In this document: positions 35,051 to 43,366 of the stretch, one piece after another
Position numbering within the stretch: the first letter of the stretch is position 1
How the letters are laid out: each line of letters opens with the position of its first letter
From: BHER01 sp051652245
Lineage (GTDB): Bacteria; Bacillota_I; Bacilli_A; Culicoidibacterales; Culicoidibacteraceae
Length of the DNA: 59,112 nucleotides
Reading direction: 5' to 3'
Assembly (NCBI GenBank): GCA_051652245.1
Contig: JBOFTV010000089.1
Location: 1 to 59,112, forward strand
The notes under the pieces: model-generated
Told to the model about the DNA's origin: nothing
Database searches by the model: none
What the model saw: the letters and a program-made list of their open reading frames with translations, nothing else
Made by a program: the position numbers and the translations under genes

Positions 35051-35059
35051 TGGTATAAT
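35051..35059 (+). promoter_or_regulatory. Extended -10 box before pgsA
   Basis: TGG-TATAAT directly after the addA stop, without a good -35 box. Transcription would start near 35066, which supports the TTG start at 35089. Confidence 0.5.
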
Positions 35060-35088
35060 TAACTGTAATGAAGAAAAGAGGTGTGATT

Positions 35089-35652
35089 TTGAGCATTCCA
35101 ACAAAAATAACGATTTCAAGGATTATGTTAATTCCGCTATTTATCATAGTTTGGTATTTACCATACCTTGGAGAGCTGACATTTTTAAGCCTTAAGTCAC
35201 TAGTTTTAACAAGTTTTTTTATTCTATTAAGCCTAACAGATTGGGTCGATGGCTACATTGCCCGAAAATATAATATGATTACAGATTTAGGGAAATTTTT
35301 AGATCCAATTGCCGATAAAGTACTTGTGTTTACAATTTATTTTTTATTGCTTTATAATCAGATAATTGATCCTATTTCAGTTACCTTGATGATGAGCCGG
35401 GAATTTATTGTAGCAGCAGTTAGAATGGTTGCTGCTACGGATGGTGTTGTAATTGCTGCAGATTGGAGCGGAAAAGTTAAAACAGTTATTCAGATGATCA
35501 GCCTCGTTTTATTTTTACTGTGTCTGGAGAAAAGCTCACAAGTGGCTAATGTTATTGTAATAAGTGTATATTGGTTATCTGTTTTATTAACGATGACATC
35601 AGGATATTTCTACACGACAGCATATATAAAAGGAAGAAGAGGTTTAAAGTAA
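35089..35652 (+). CDS. pgsA: CDP-diacylglycerol--glycerol-3-phosphate 3-phosphatidyltransferase
   Basis: Membrane enzyme making phosphatidylglycerol phosphate from CDP-diacylglycerol and glycerol 3-phosphate. It has the CDP-alcohol phosphotransferase signature DG-AR-G-D-D (DGYIARKYN ... GKFLDPIADK), which binds two metals, and about five membrane segments. I choose the TTG at 35089: AAAGAGGTG lies 5-7 bases upstream and the product then starts MSIPTKITISRI, like other PgsA proteins. The ATG at 35068 has no ribosome binding site and lies at the probable transcription start. Confidence 0.92.
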   Translation: MSIPTKITISRIMLIPLFIIVWYLPYLGELTFLSLKSLVLTSFFILLSLTDWVDGYIARKYNMITDLGKFLDPIADKVLVFTIYFLLLYNQIIDPISVTLMMSREFIVAAVRMVAATDGVVIAADWSGKVKTVIQMISLVLFLLCLEKSSQVANVIVISVYWLSVLLTMTSGYFYTTAYIKGRRGLK

Positions 35653-36762
35653 ATGAAAAATAAAACAGTATTAATTTTGACAGCGCCCTACGGCAATGGT
35701 CATTTACAGCCGGCTAAAGTACTAAAAAAGCAACTAGAAGAAAAAGGGATGAATGTCCAAATTTATGATATTATTAATGAATGGAATCCCCAGATTTCCA
35801 AAATGACGCAAAATGTATACAAGCACATGTATCGGTCAGGATTTAGACGAATCTATCAATTTTGGTATTGGGCAACAGATCAAAAAATTGCGGGTTCTAT
35901 GGTAACGTCCTTTCTAAAAACAACCAATCGGAAAAACTTATACACAGCAATTAAGGAAATTGATCCGGCAAATATCATCTGTGTTTTTCCTTCATGGGCA
36001 CTATACAAACTATTAGAAGACTATGAAATCACAGTGCCAGTCCAGACAGTAGTTACTGATTTTTATATGCATAAATTATGGTACCATCCTAATATTACGC
36101 GCTATTTTGTGGCAAATGAATGGACTTATCAGAGTACAACTTTTGAAGTGGATGAAGAAAAATTTTATGTTTCGGGGATACCAATTAAAGAGGAATACGA
36201 AGCATTTATGAAGGATGCAGCAACAGAAATTGAATTGAAAAAGACAGTCTTATTAGTTGCTGGTGCCAATGGTGTTAGTACAGATTACCTATCACTTGCC
36301 AAGAAAATTCACGCCTCTTACCTTGAAGTAAAAGTTATTTTAATTTGCGGAAAAAATAAGACACTCTTCAAACAAGCTGCGCGAGTTCGTCGGAAACTTG
36401 CAAGTAAAAGATTTGTGGTGTATGGTTTTGCCGAGGATATGATTAAACAGTATGAACGCGCAGATATCGTCATCACTAAATCGGGTGGAAACACAGTAAG
36501 TGAACTTGCAGCACTAGCTAAGCCGGCGATTTTCTATGCACCGCTATATGGTCAAGAAATGGCAAATGCCCAATTTTTTCAACGGCATGGTGTAGCGAAA
36601 ATTGCGATGACACAGTCTGAAGTGCAGACAGTTATTGAGCAGATATACACAAATCCGGAACAAATCAAAGAAATGAGAAAGGGCTATGCCCAGTTTTTCA
36701 TCCCTGATGCAGGGAAAAATATTGCAAGCGAAGTAGAAAGATTGATGAATGAAAATGTATGA
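35653..36762 (+). CDS. UgtP-like diacylglycerol glycosyltransferase (MGDG-synthase family)
   Basis: GT28 family glycosyltransferase of 369 residues, resembling UgtP/MGDG synthases that glycosylate diacylglycerol to make glycolipids and lipoteichoic acid anchors. Features: N-terminal YGNGHLQPAKVL lipid-acceptor loop, central VTDFYMHKLWYHPNITRYFVAN, and the C-terminal sugar-nucleotide site TKSGGNTVSEL. No signal peptide; peripheral membrane association is likely. It begins one base after the pgsA stop, linking lipid head-group steps. The exact sugar and number of additions cannot be told. Confidence 0.85.
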   Translation: MKNKTVLILTAPYGNGHLQPAKVLKKQLEEKGMNVQIYDIINEWNPQISKMTQNVYKHMYRSGFRRIYQFWYWATDQKIAGSMVTSFLKTTNRKNLYTAIKEIDPANIICVFPSWALYKLLEDYEITVPVQTVVTDFYMHKLWYHPNITRYFVANEWTYQSTTFEVDEEKFYVSGIPIKEEYEAFMKDAATEIELKKTVLLVAGANGVSTDYLSLAKKIHASYLEVKVILICGKNKTLFKQAARVRRKLASKRFVVYGFAEDMIKQYERADIVITKSGGNTVSELAALAKPAIFYAPLYGQEMANAQFFQRHGVAKIAMTQSEVQTVIEQIYTNPEQIKEMRKGYAQFFIPDAGKNIASEVERLMNENV

Positions 36763-37576
36763 AATCATTAAAATAAAAGATGAGGGCAAAGATGTCTATA
36801 GCCTGACAATTAAAAATATGGATAATGATAAAACAGAAGTGCTAACAGTCTTAGGTGCCCTCCTTGCAGCCAATGGCTGGTTAAAGCCCTGTGTCCTTAG
36901 CCTAGAAAAGTATGAACAGCTGTTTGCCCAAACAGCTTTTTTTAGCGCGTACGCCAAGACCTTAAATTATTTGAGTTTTCGAAAAAGAGCTGAAAAAGAA
37001 ATAGTGATTTATTTGCGGAAAAAAGAATTTTCGCCATTAATTATTGAACAGGTCATTAACAAGCTAAAGGAACAGGGATATATCAACGATAGCCTGTTTA
37101 TTGCCGCATTTATTCAAAATAGTCTGATAACGTCACTAAAAGGCCCAAGAAAGATTAGCTATGAATTAAAATTATTAGACTGTAATTCTGCAGAAATAGA
37201 ACAATGCCTGGAAACCTTATATGATTATGATATGCAGATTGAACAGCTACAAAAAATTTTCACCAAACAAATCAACAAAAAATATGATTCGCTAACGCAA
37301 TTTCACAAAAAATTCGCACAAAAAGCAGCAGAATTAGGCTATAATAAAGAAATAGTCGATGTTATTCTCGCAGAAAATAGTTTGACGGAAGTAGTAGCAA
37401 TCAATGAGGATAAAATATTAGCATTTGTTGAAAAGCAATACGAGAAATTAAGGCAAAAAACAGATGATGATTATATAATTAAACAGACAATCAAACAAAA
37501 GCTGCTTGCGAAGAAATTAAGCGGTGACGAAGCGGGGCGTTTGGTGGCTCAATTTTTAGAAAGTAGACAGGAGTAA
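36749..37576 (+). CDS. recX: Regulatory protein RecX
   Basis: RecX modulates RecA filaments. The 275-aa product has an N-terminal beta region and three-helix repeats such as RKRAEKEIVIYLRKKEF and VINKLKEQGYINDSLF, with a GPRKISYELK segment between repeats. Length and layout match Bacillus RecX. It overlaps the end of the glycosyltransferase gene by 14 bases. The start may be the ATG at 36749 or 36755. Confidence 0.87.
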   Translation: MKMYEIIKIKDEGKDVYSLTIKNMDNDKTEVLTVLGALLAANGWLKPCVLSLEKYEQLFAQTAFFSAYAKTLNYLSFRKRAEKEIVIYLRKKEFSPLIIEQVINKLKEQGYINDSLFIAAFIQNSLITSLKGPRKISYELKLLDCNSAEIEQCLETLYDYDMQIEQLQKIFTKQINKKYDSLTQFHKKFAQKAAELGYNKEIVDVILAENSLTEVVAINEDKILAFVEKQYEKLRQKTDDDYIIKQTIKQKLLAKKLSGDEAGRLVAQFLESRQE

Positions 37577-37580
37577 GGTG

Positions 37581-38111
37581 ATGAAAAAAGCATTGCGAAA
37601 AAAAATGCGGGCACAAAGAAATCAAATAATCAGCGTAATAATGGCTAAAAATAATGAGCAAATAAAATTGAACCTATCACTTTTTTTAGGTGAAAATGAT
37701 TTTGGTAATATTGGTGTGTACTATCCGTATGAGGCAGAAGTTGCTTTTGATTTTGGTGAGCTAGTTGATCAAAGTCGGCTCTCTTATCCAAGAATTGTTG
37801 GAAATGACCTTGTTTTTATCCAAGGAGCAGGCAAGGAAAAATCAAAATTAGGTATGTATCAGTCAAAATGTGGACAAGGTAATATTGTTAGTCCAAAGCT
37901 ATTGATAGTGCCAACAATTGCGCTTAATAGTGCGGGGTATCGTTTAGGTTATGGTGGTGGATTTTATGATCGTTATTTGGCTCACAATAGTGATGTTAAA
38001 AGCTTATGTTTGTTTTTTGAAACACAGATGCTGACGGATAAATTTGAAGAAATAACAGATGTCCCCATGAATTTTGCTATATCAGAACAGAAAATCTATA
38101 AATTTAGTTAA
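37581..38111 (+). CDS. 5-formyltetrahydrofolate cyclo-ligase
   Basis: Converts 5-formyl-THF to 5,10-methenyl-THF with ATP (MTHFS). The 176-aa product has the N-terminal KKALRKKMRAQR helix, YYPYEAEV, and the family signature RLGYGGGFYDRYL. The ATG at 37581 has AGGAG 7 bases upstream; the GTG at 37578 is less likely. It ends the pgsA operon and is followed by a strong bidirectional terminator. Confidence 0.93.
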   Translation: MKKALRKKMRAQRNQIISVIMAKNNEQIKLNLSLFLGENDFGNIGVYYPYEAEVAFDFGELVDQSRLSYPRIVGNDLVFIQGAGKEKSKLGMYQSKCGQGNIVSPKLLIVPTIALNSAGYRLGYGGGFYDRYLAHNSDVKSLCLFFETQMLTDKFEEITDVPMNFAISEQKIYKFS

Positions 38112-38116
38112 GGATG

Positions 38117-38175
38117 AAAAGATCGCGCCCCCTAAAATTAGCATATTAGCTTAATTTTAGGGGGCGCGATCTTTT
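38117..38175. terminator. Long GC-rich bidirectional terminator
   Basis: A 24-bp perfect stem (38117-38140 with 38152-38175) with a GC-rich centre and A/T ends, between convergent genes. It can terminate in both directions. Confidence 0.95.
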
Positions 38176-38189
38176 TGTATTATTTTTAG

Positions 38190-38786
38190 CTAGATATTAA
38201 GCATCTGCTTAGTAATCCCTGTTTCGGCATAAGAAACGGACCATTTTTGTTGACGGTGATCAAAATTTAGGGTGCAGAAAGCAAGATTATCTAGAGGGGT
38301 ATCATAAGAATACGATAGTTCATCTATAAGAATTAATGCTGTTTTCAACACATGAGAATGTGCTGTAATCAGAATATTTTTACCGCTGTGTTCAACAGGC
38401 ATAGCATCAAGAAATGATTGGATTCGAAGCTTAATTTCCTGATCGCTTTCGTAAAATTGAGGCTGTTTATTCTGCGATTTTAAGCTACGAAATAAGTTGA
38501 CATGGTGACCTTCTGCAGAGCCAAAGCAGCGTTCTTTAAGACGGGTGTCTGTTTTTATGACCAAGGGGAATTTATTTTCGTGACAGATGATTTCCATTGT
38601 TTGGAGTGCACGATCTAGTGGACTAGAATAAGCAACATGGTAATTCTCCTCAATAAAAAAAGGTGCCTTAGCAACAGCTTGATAAACACCTTTTGCATTT
38701 AAGGGAACATTTGAGGCACCCTGAATAATTCCAAGAGCATTCCAATCAGTTTGACCATGTCTAATAAAAGTTAGTGTTGTTTGCAT
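38190..38786 (-). CDS. Histidine phosphatase family protein (phosphoglycerate mutase-like)
   Basis: Branch-1 histidine phosphatase of 198 residues. The phospho-acceptor motif IRHGQTDWN is at about residues 8-16, SSPLDRALQT supplies phosphate-pocket residues, KERCFGSAEG the catalytic Glu, and ITAHSHVLK the second catalytic His. Substrate is not predictable from the sequence; the small size and motif spacing suit a cofactor-independent phosphatase rather than glycolytic mutase. It has its own extended -10 promoter (TGT-TATAAT, 38819-38824). Confidence 0.9.
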   Translation of the reverse strand: MQTTLTFIRHGQTDWNALGIIQGASNVPLNAKGVYQAVAKAPFFIEENYHVAYSSPLDRALQTMEIICHENKFPLVIKTDTRLKERCFGSAEGHHVNLFRSLKSQNKQPQFYESDQEIKLRIQSFLDAMPVEHSGKNILITAHSHVLKTALILIDELSYSYDTPLDNLAFCTLNFDHRQQKWSVSYAETGITKQMLNI

Positions 38787-38818
38787 ACATTCTCATCCTT
38801 GCTATATATTTATCTGTT

Positions 38819-38824
38819 ATTATA
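38819..38824 (-). promoter_or_regulatory. -10 box of the histidine phosphatase gene
   Basis: On the minus strand TGT-TATAAT, an extended -10 box about 33 bases before the start codon and just past the terminator of the ABC ATPase gene. Confidence 0.6.
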
Positions 38825-38848
38825 ACATGAAAAGATGTTAAATACCAT

Positions 38849-38871
38849 ATAAAAAACGAGCTTTTGCTCGT
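38849..38871 (-). terminator. Terminator of the sugar ABC ATPase gene
   Basis: Minus-strand stem ACGAGC/GCTCGT (38856-38871) with a 4-base loop, then T residues. Confidence 0.8.
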
Positions 38872-38882
38872 CTTGAAGTGAA

Positions 38883-39980
38883 TTAGAGAATTGTTAATTG
38901 ACTGTCATTATCGAAGAAATGAATTTTATTCATATCAAAGGTAAGATTAAGATGATCACCAGCATTAATAAGTGTGCGTGCTTCAATTGTGGCAGTAACA
39001 CTCTTATCGTGAAGTGTGAAATGGATATTATAATCATGACCAAGTAATTCAGCAAAATCAATTATTGTATCTAATGTAGCACGCGGATAAGTTTCTTTCA
39101 TCAATGGGCTTATACTAATGTTTTCAGGACGAATACCTAAAGTTATTTGTTTGCCATTGTAGCCATTTTCATCCAATAGTTTAGCTTTTCCTTTAGGAAT
39201 TTCAAAACGATTATCAGCAAAAATGGCATAGCCATCTTGGTAGTGTGCCTCAATGAAATTCATCGAAGGTGAACCCATAAAACCAGCGACAAAAATATTA
39301 GCAGGATTGTCATATAATTTTTTAGGGCTATCAATTTGTTGAACAACACCATCTTTCATTACAACGATTCTATCAGCCATCGTCATCGCTTCAACTTGAT
39401 CGTGTGTAACATATATTGTTGTTGCACCAACGCGGCGATGGAGTTTGATTATTTCAGCCCGCATGTGTCCACGCAATTTAGCATCTAAGTTGGATAAGGG
39501 CTCATCCATTAAGAAAACCTTGGGCTCGCGGACAACAGCACGTCCTAGCGCAACACGTTGTCTTTGTCCGCCAGAGAGGGCTTTTGGTTTACGATCTAAT
39601 AGAGGGGTTAAGCCTAAAATTTCAGCAGCAGCTTCAACCTTCTGTTTAATTTCCGCTTTAGGAATTTTACGAAGTTTTAGGGCGAAAGCCATATTATCAA
39701 AGACAGTCATATGTGGATAAAGGGCGTATGACTGGAAAACCATAGCAATGTCACGATCTTTAGGTTCGACATCATTGACGAGGCGATCACCAATATGAAA
39801 TTCACCCGAAGAGATATCTTCAAGGCCGGCAATCATTCTTAGTGTTGTTGATTTACCACAACCAGATGGTCCAACAAAGACAATGAATTCACCGCTTTCT
39901 ACTTCTAGATTAAAGTCAGTAACGGCAACATAGCCATTTTCATATTTTTTCGTAATGTGTTTCAATGATAAAGTTGACAT
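38883..39980 (-). CDS. msmK: MsmK/UgpC-type sugar ABC transporter ATP-binding protein
   Basis: Shared ATPase for carbohydrate (CUT1) importers, 365 residues. Walker A GPSGCGKST (about 37-45), Q-loop FQSYALYPHMTV, signature LSGGQRQR, Walker B VFLMDEPLSNLDA, and a C-terminal TOBE/OB regulatory domain of the MalK type (IRPENI at about 281). Solitary msmK genes far from permeases often serve several sugar importers. AGGAGG lies about 7 bases upstream. Its own -10 box (40015-40020) overlaps the end of the PucR-type regulator gene, so transcription can be independent of it. Confidence 0.93.
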   Translation of the reverse strand: MSTLSLKHITKKYENGYVAVTDFNLEVESGEFIVFVGPSGCGKSTTLRMIAGLEDISSGEFHIGDRLVNDVEPKDRDIAMVFQSYALYPHMTVFDNMAFALKLRKIPKAEIKQKVEAAAEILGLTPLLDRKPKALSGGQRQRVALGRAVVREPKVFLMDEPLSNLDAKLRGHMRAEIIKLHRRVGATTIYVTHDQVEAMTMADRIVVMKDGVVQQIDSPKKLYDNPANIFVAGFMGSPSMNFIEAHYQDGYAIFADNRFEIPKGKAKLLDENGYNGKQITLGIRPENISISPLMKETYPRATLDTIIDFAELLGHDYNIHFTLHDKSVTATIEARTLINAGDHLNLTFDMNKIHFFDNDSQLTIL

Positions 39981-40012
39981 ACTTATTCCTCCTAATATCT
40001 TTTTTTATAGAT

Positions 40013-40666
40013 TTAGTATAGCAAACTTGAACCTGCGTTACTATGTGCGCGGTGCACAAAAATAAAAAGGTGGAACAGTAATTGATCATCAGCATTACGA
40101 ATATCGAAACCCGTAATAGATATAATTTTTTGGAGCTGATAAGAAATCGTGTTTCGATGTGAATATAATAAGCTTGCTGCCGCGGAAACATTGATGTTAT
40201 TTGATAATAAGACTTCTATCAAACTGATTTGCTGGTTAGATAAATAGGAGAAATTAGTGAAATCTTCGAACAAAGAAGGCGCATTTCGTTGTAAAAAAGT
40301 GGTCGCCAAAAGCTTCGCCTCACTAAAAAAAAACTGGTCACGAATAGGTAACTGAATTATTGCTTCAAGATGGATAAACGTGTGTGGAACTGCTTCCATA
40401 TAGGGGATTTCATCAGAGAATAATTTTGAAGCAAAGCAGAACAGACTAATACCCGTATCCTGATAGAAGCTTGCCAGTGTCTGGTGCAAACGCACGTGAA
40501 AATCACTGTCATACTGCCAACTGTATTTAATAAAAACAAGGCTAGTCAGATTTGAAACATCATGTTGTGTTAGATACTCAAGTGAGTTAAAACCAGTAGA
40601 AAACAAATCTAAAAGTGTCGCTGTAACTTTCTTAGCTGCAGTGATAGTGTACATCCGATAAAACAT
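40013..40666 (-). CDS. PucR-type helix-turn-helix regulator
   Basis: Probable transcription factor of 217 residues. The last 55 or so residues (NNINVSAAASLLYSHRNTISYQLQKI) are a PucR C-terminal helix-turn-helix domain. The N-terminal 150 residues resemble no sensor domain I recognise. It lies 32 bases upstream of msmK on the same strand, so control of sugar import is plausible but inferred. An extended -10 box (TGA-TATACT, 40701-40706 on the minus strand) precedes it. Confidence 0.8.
   Translation of the reverse strand: MFYRMYTITAAKKVTATLLDLFSTGFNSLEYLTQHDVSNLTSLVFIKYSWQYDSDFHVRLHQTLASFYQDTGISLFCFASKLFSDEIPYMEAVPHTFIHLEAIIQLPIRDQFFFSEAKLLATTFLQRNAPSLFEDFTNFSYLSNQQISLIEVLLSNNINVSAAASLLYSHRNTISYQLQKIISITGFDIRNADDQLLFHLFIFVHRAHSNAGSSLLY
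40015..40020 (-). promoter_or_regulatory. -10 box of msmK
   Basis: Minus-strand TGC-TATACT about 35 bases before the msmK start, overlapping the regulator's stop codon. Confidence 0.5.
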
Positions 40667-40700
40667 TTTAGTCGCCCCTTTTTTTCGATTAATAATTAGT

Positions 40701-40706
40701 AGTATA
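40701..40706 (-). promoter_or_regulatory. -10 box of the PucR-type regulator gene
   Basis: Minus-strand TGA-TATACT, about 35 bases before the start codon at 40666; no good -35 box. Confidence 0.45.
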
Positions 40707-40786
40707 TCATAAAAGCTTTATTAGCAGAATAGTAAAAAATAGTTTTAGAAAATGACAGGTTTCTACTGTCTTTTTCTCTTGTTAAA

Positions 40787-40795
40787 TGGTATAAT
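40787..40795 (+). promoter_or_regulatory. Extended -10 box of the ABC-F gene
   Basis: TGG-TATAAT, -10 at 40790-40795, 32 bases before the start codon. No recognisable -35 box. A small stem-loop (GACAG/CTGTC followed by T residues) lies upstream at about 40754-40775. Confidence 0.6.
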
Positions 40796-40827
40796 GAAAG
40801 ATGATTTAATGAATATGGAGGAACACA

Positions 40828-42426
40828 ATGTTAACAGTAAATAATGTCAGTTTATTATTTTCGGATAGAAAATTATTCGAAGAAGTAAATATTAAATTTC
40901 TTGGTGGAAACTGCTATGGTATTATCGGTGCAAACGGAGCAGGGAAATCAACATTTCTAAAAATTTTATCGGGTGATATTGATTCATCAACAGGATCAAT
41001 TAATCTTGATCCGGGAAAACGATTAACATTTTTAAGACAAGATCACTTTGCTTTTGATCAATACACAGTGTTAGAAACTGTAATTATGGGATATCAACAA
41101 TTATTTGATATCATGAAAAAGAAAGAAGAAGTCTATTCACGGGAAAACTTCTCCGAAGATGATGGTATGGAAGCAGCAGAATTAGAAGAAGAATTTGCGG
41201 AACTAGACGGATGGAGTGCTGATTCAAACGCAGCAATTCTACTTGAAGGACTAGGAATTTCAACAGAATTGCATGATGTGAAAATGGAATCAATGCTTGC
41301 TTCAAGTAAAGTAAAAGTATTGTTAGCCCAAGCATTGTTTGGTAATCCGGATGTATTACTACTCGATGAGCCAACAAATAACTTAGATTTAAAAGCAATC
41401 CGCTGGTTAGAAAATTTTCTTTTAACATTTGACAACACTGTCATTGTTGTCTCACATGATCGACACTTTTTAAATAAAGTATGTACGCATATAGTTGATA
41501 TTGACTATATGGCTGCTAATTTATATGTTGGAAACTATGATTTCTGGTATCAATCAAGTCAACTTGCCCAATCAATGCTCTCAGACTCTAATAAGAAAAA
41601 AGAGGAGAAAATGAAAGAGCTACAGGATTTCATTACGCGATTTAGCGCTAATGCCTCGAAATCAAAACAGGCAACCTCAAGAAAGAAAATGTTAGAGAAA
41701 ATCACTTTGGATGACATTCGACCATCATCAAGAAGGTATCCCTACATTCAATTTCAGCAAGAGCGTGAAATTGGAAATGAAGTCCTAAAAGTGGATAACT
41801 TAACGTATACATTTGAAGGCGTTAAAATCTTAGAAAATATTTCTTTTGAAATCTTTAAAGATGACACTGTTGCCTTCATGGGTGATAGCGATATTGCTTT
41901 AACAACATTGTTTAGAATTCTTGCAGGTGAGCTTGAAGCTGAGAGTGGAACAGTTACTTGGGGAATGACAACAAAATTTGGTTATATGCCGAAAGATAAC
42001 ACGGAATTTTTTCAAAATAATGATGACAATTTAGTGGAATGGTTAATGCAATTTTCACCAAATGATCAATCTGAAGCCTTTTTGCGTTCATTTTTAGGAA
42101 GAATGCTTTTTTCTGGTGATGAGGTGCTGAAGAAAGTTTCGGTTTTATCAGGTGGTGAGAAAATGCGTTGTATGTTTTCAAAAATGATGTTACAAACAGG
42201 GAATGTTTTACTGTTAGACGATCCAACCAATCACCTTGATTTAGAGTCAATTACGGCATTAAATAATGGGCTGACAGATTTTAAAGGTTGTATTTTATTT
42301 ACATCTCATGATATTCAATTTATTGAGACGCTGGCAACAAGAATTATTGATATTAATGCACAAGGAATTGCTACAAATTATGATATGCCATATAATGAAT
42401 ATGTTGTAAGTGCAGGAATTGAATAA
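40828..42426 (+). CDS. ABC-F family ATPase (YkpA/YbiT-like)
   Basis: Soluble twin-ATPase of the ABC-F family, which act on ribosomes; 532 residues and no membrane domain. The first ATPase has Walker A GANGAGKST (about 35-43) and Walker B VLLLDEPTNNLD. Its signature is degenerate (MLASSKVKVLLAQ instead of LSGGQ). The linker after it is Lys- and Glu-rich. The second ATPase has LSGGEKMR and LLLDDPTNHLD, but its Walker A reads GDSDIALTT and lacks the lysine. This resembles the YkpA/YbiT subgroup; a drug-resistance role is not indicated. Confidence 0.87.
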   Translation: MLTVNNVSLLFSDRKLFEEVNIKFLGGNCYGIIGANGAGKSTFLKILSGDIDSSTGSINLDPGKRLTFLRQDHFAFDQYTVLETVIMGYQQLFDIMKKKEEVYSRENFSEDDGMEAAELEEEFAELDGWSADSNAAILLEGLGISTELHDVKMESMLASSKVKVLLAQALFGNPDVLLLDEPTNNLDLKAIRWLENFLLTFDNTVIVVSHDRHFLNKVCTHIVDIDYMAANLYVGNYDFWYQSSQLAQSMLSDSNKKKEEKMKELQDFITRFSANASKSKQATSRKKMLEKITLDDIRPSSRRYPYIQFQQEREIGNEVLKVDNLTYTFEGVKILENISFEIFKDDTVAFMGDSDIALTTLFRILAGELEAESGTVTWGMTTKFGYMPKDNTEFFQNNDDNLVEWLMQFSPNDQSEAFLRSFLGRMLFSGDEVLKKVSVLSGGEKMRCMFSKMMLQTGNVLLLDDPTNHLDLESITALNNGLTDFKGCILFTSHDIQFIETLATRIIDINAQGIATNYDMPYNEYVVSAGIE

Positions 42427-42454
42427 TTTTTACTAAATAGTAAAATACTATTTT

Positions 42455-42492
42455 GACAAAAGTCTCTTAATTTAGGGCTTTTGTCTTTTTTT
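42455..42492 (+). terminator. Terminator of the ABC-F gene
   Basis: Stem GACAAAAG (42455-42462) with CTTTTGTC (42478-42485), then seven or more T residues. Confidence 0.88.
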
Positions 42493-42494
42493 AT

Positions 42495-42523
42495 TTAATA
42501 ATGGACAGCTTTTCTGTTACAAT
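42495..42523 (+). promoter_or_regulatory. Promoter of the hydrolase-murF-ddl operon
   Basis: TTAATA (42495-42500), 17 bases, then TGT-TACAAT (-10 at 42518-42523). Confidence 0.55.
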
Positions 42524-42571
42524 TAAAGTAAGGAAGTCCAAAGTCCAAAAAAATAAAGGTAGGTTTGAACA

Positions 42572-43366
42572 ATGATTCAGAAAATTTGCAATACTGATAT
42601 TCACTACACAGTAGCGGGTGCAGGAAAGAATATAATTTTACTTCATGGATGGGGCCAAAATATTGAAATGATGGAGCCGGTGGGACAGCACTTGCAGAAG
42701 TGGTTTAGAGTTTGGAATATTGATTTGCCAGGATTTTCAGGTGCAAGTGTAGAACCCCCATTTGCCTGGGATATTTATGATTACAGTTCAATGCTGGCTG
42801 CGTTCATTGCAGAGCTAGGCATTATTAATCCAACGTTAATTGGACACTCTTTTGGCGGTCGGATGGCAATTATCTATGCAGCCAAACATCTGGATGTCCA
42901 CAAAGTAATTCTCTTAGACGCAGCCGGGATAAGACCAAAGCGGTCATTTGACTATTATCGTCGGGTATATGCATATAAAACGGTGAAAACACTGCTTAAA
43001 ATAACAGGACTTACGAAAATTTCAGAAGCTAAGCTCAAAAATGCTGGAAGCACGGACTATCAGCAGTCATCACAATTGATGAAACAAATTATGACAAAAG
43101 TTGTCAACGAAGATTTAACGTATCTATTAAAGGATATTAAAGCTCCTACATTGTTAGTATGGGGTGAATTAGATGATGCAACGCCAGTATCTGATGGAGA
43201 AATAATGGAGGAGCTGATTCCTAATGCTGGTTTAGTCATCTTTAAAAATGCTGGACACTATGCTTACTTAGAATGCTTGCCTCAACTTCAAAGGGTATTA
43301 GAAAGCTTTCTATCCAAAGAAATAGAACAGAATAATCGAAGCAGGAAGGAAGACAAAAGCGAATGA
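42572..43366 (+). CDS. Alpha/beta hydrolase
   Basis: Cytoplasmic alpha/beta-hydrolase fold protein of 264 residues. The oxyanion segment LLHGWGQN (about 24-31), nucleophile elbow GHSFGG (Ser about 92), acid WGELDDATP and catalytic His in GHYAYLE form a complete triad. Substrate unknown. Its stop codon overlaps the start of the MurF-like gene (ATGA), so the two are translationally coupled. That points to a role in handling a cell-wall precursor or a related ester/amide, but this is inference from context. Confidence 0.9.
   Translation: MIQKICNTDIHYTVAGAGKNIILLHGWGQNIEMMEPVGQHLQKWFRVWNIDLPGFSGASVEPPFAWDIYDYSSMLAAFIAELGIINPTLIGHSFGGRMAIIYAAKHLDVHKVILLDAAGIRPKRSFDYYRRVYAYKTVKTLLKITGLTKISEAKLKNAGSTDYQQSSQLMKQIMTKVVNEDLTYLLKDIKAPTLLVWGELDDATPVSDGEIMEELIPNAGLVIFKNAGHYAYLECLPQLQRVLESFLSKEIEQNNRSRKEDKSE

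Noticed and set aside
40828..42426. Antibiotic-resistance ABC-F (Vga, Msr or OptrA type)
   Set aside because: The domain layout and motif variants fit the housekeeping YkpA/YbiT group.
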